From contig JAHAAN010000045.1 of NCBI GenBank assembly GCA_018376855.1, positions 1-13,073 on the forward strand: a DNA stretch of 13,073 bases, in the 5' to 3' direction. Position 1 is the stretch's first letter. Each line of letters opens with the position of its first letter. Of the stretch, positions 12,675-13,073 are shown one piece after another. The notes under the pieces are model-generated. The model searched no databases. It was not told the origin of the DNA and saw nothing but the letters and a program-made list of their open reading frames with translations. The DNA comes from Clostridiales bacterium. GTDB lineage: Bacteria > Bacillota > Clostridia > Christensenellales > QALW01. A program made the position numbers and the translations under genes.

Positions 12675-13073
12675 CTAACCGTAAAGCTCGCCCTCCACGG
12701 CACGGCCGGTAAACATAAACCGCGAGTCCACATTGACTTTAAACCGCATCCGAAGGTTCGCTATGACTGCCGTGCAGGGCTGATCCGTATCCGGATCATA
12801 TGCCTGCGAATCTGTAACTTCCGCGCAAAGAACAATCTCGGAATTCTCATTCAAAACTTCTGTCAATTTCATGCTATACCGTTTTGTATCCAACGGCTGC
12901 AAAACATAGACATCCTCTGTTTCAGCACAAGCCCACTTGCCTGCCGATGTTACTTTTTCGTTCTCTCTGCGCACAATTCCTTCCAGCCCGCATTCCGGCT
13001 CTGCGTCGTAACGAATGCCCGTAACAGAGTACATCAGCTGCCGCACTGCCTCTGCCGTAAGCGCCGGCTCGCC
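12675..13073 (-). CDS. Unidentified protein, C-terminal part (5' end outside the window)
   Basis: 132 codons are visible before the TAG; the frame is open to the window edge, beginning GEPALTAEAVRQLMYSVTGIRYD, so the start lies outside. I do not recognise a family. The segment has no membrane helix or signal, and seems to be a beta-rich soluble domain with alternating strands (VYVLQPLD, SMKLTEVL, EIVLCAEVTD, CTAVIANLRMRFKVNVDSRFMFTGRAVEG). It holds several Cys (three to four) and no clear catalytic motif. The Asp23/Gls24 genes that often precede nusB in Firmicutes look different. It is followed by the terminator at 12602-12638, so it belongs to a different transcript from nusB. Confidence 0.7.
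   Translation of the reverse strand, partial: GEPALTAEAVRQLMYSVTGIRYDAEPECGLEGIVRRENEKVTSAGKWACAETEDVYVLQPLDTKRYSMKLTEVLNENSEIVLCAEVTDSQAYDPDTDQPCTAVIANLRMRFKVNVDSRFMFTGRAVEGELYG

Overview
The window looks like a chromosomal core segment of a strictly anaerobic, low-to-middle GC member of the Firmicutes (Clostridia). The evidence is the ireB-ruvX-DUF1292 cluster, the nusB-xseA-xseB-ispA cluster, Firmicutes-type Shine-Dalgarno sites and sigma-A promoters, and a group B [FeFe] hydrogenase. A Christensenellales-like or Oscillospirales-like host is plausible, but no rRNA or other marker here settles that. All recognised genes lie on the minus strand except the hydrogenase.

Layout, left to right. 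Positions 1-973 hold the 5' part of a PIG-V-like membrane mannosyltransferase, with its own promoter. Positions 1054-4278 read, in transcription order, ireB, ruvX, a DUF1292 protein, a CdaR/PucR-type regulator and an S41 C-terminal processing protease. A strong promoter sits at 4300-4328, and its -35 box lies inside the terminator of the next gene upstream. A 52-residue one-helix membrane protein (4361-4519) occupies the place where alaS is often found. The hydrogenase (4758-6200, plus strand) is a single-gene unit with a perfect-consensus promoter, an inverted repeat in its leader and a strong terminator. A geranylgeranyl-reductase-like flavoprotein follows on the minus strand (6451-7476).

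Positions 7477-8291 hold no convincing gene. They contain two diverged copies of a roughly 170-200 bp repeat, a 35-bp hairpin sequence present twice without change, a 49-bp palindrome, another perfect hairpin and a minus-strand terminator. One repeat copy appears to be interrupted by the hairpin element between 5-bp GGGGG repeats, while the other copy looks like the empty site. This is the most unusual part of the window.

Positions 8292-12486 form a tightly packed minus-strand operon in the order nusB, a Kae1/TsaD-like paralog, xseA, xseB, ispA and a divergent PAP2-family protein. It couples transcription antitermination, exonuclease VII and farnesyl diphosphate synthesis, and carries an ASKHA-fold protein of unknown role. 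The dxs gene that often follows in Clostridia is not present; the repeat region begins there instead. A bidirectional terminator separates this operon from an unidentified partial gene at the right edge (12675-13073).

Most of the window is ordinary core genome. No defence system, prophage, CRISPR array, tRNA or rRNA was seen. The features worth pursuing are the repeat region, the promoter/terminator overlap before ireB, the hydrogenase leader and the Kae1-like paralog.
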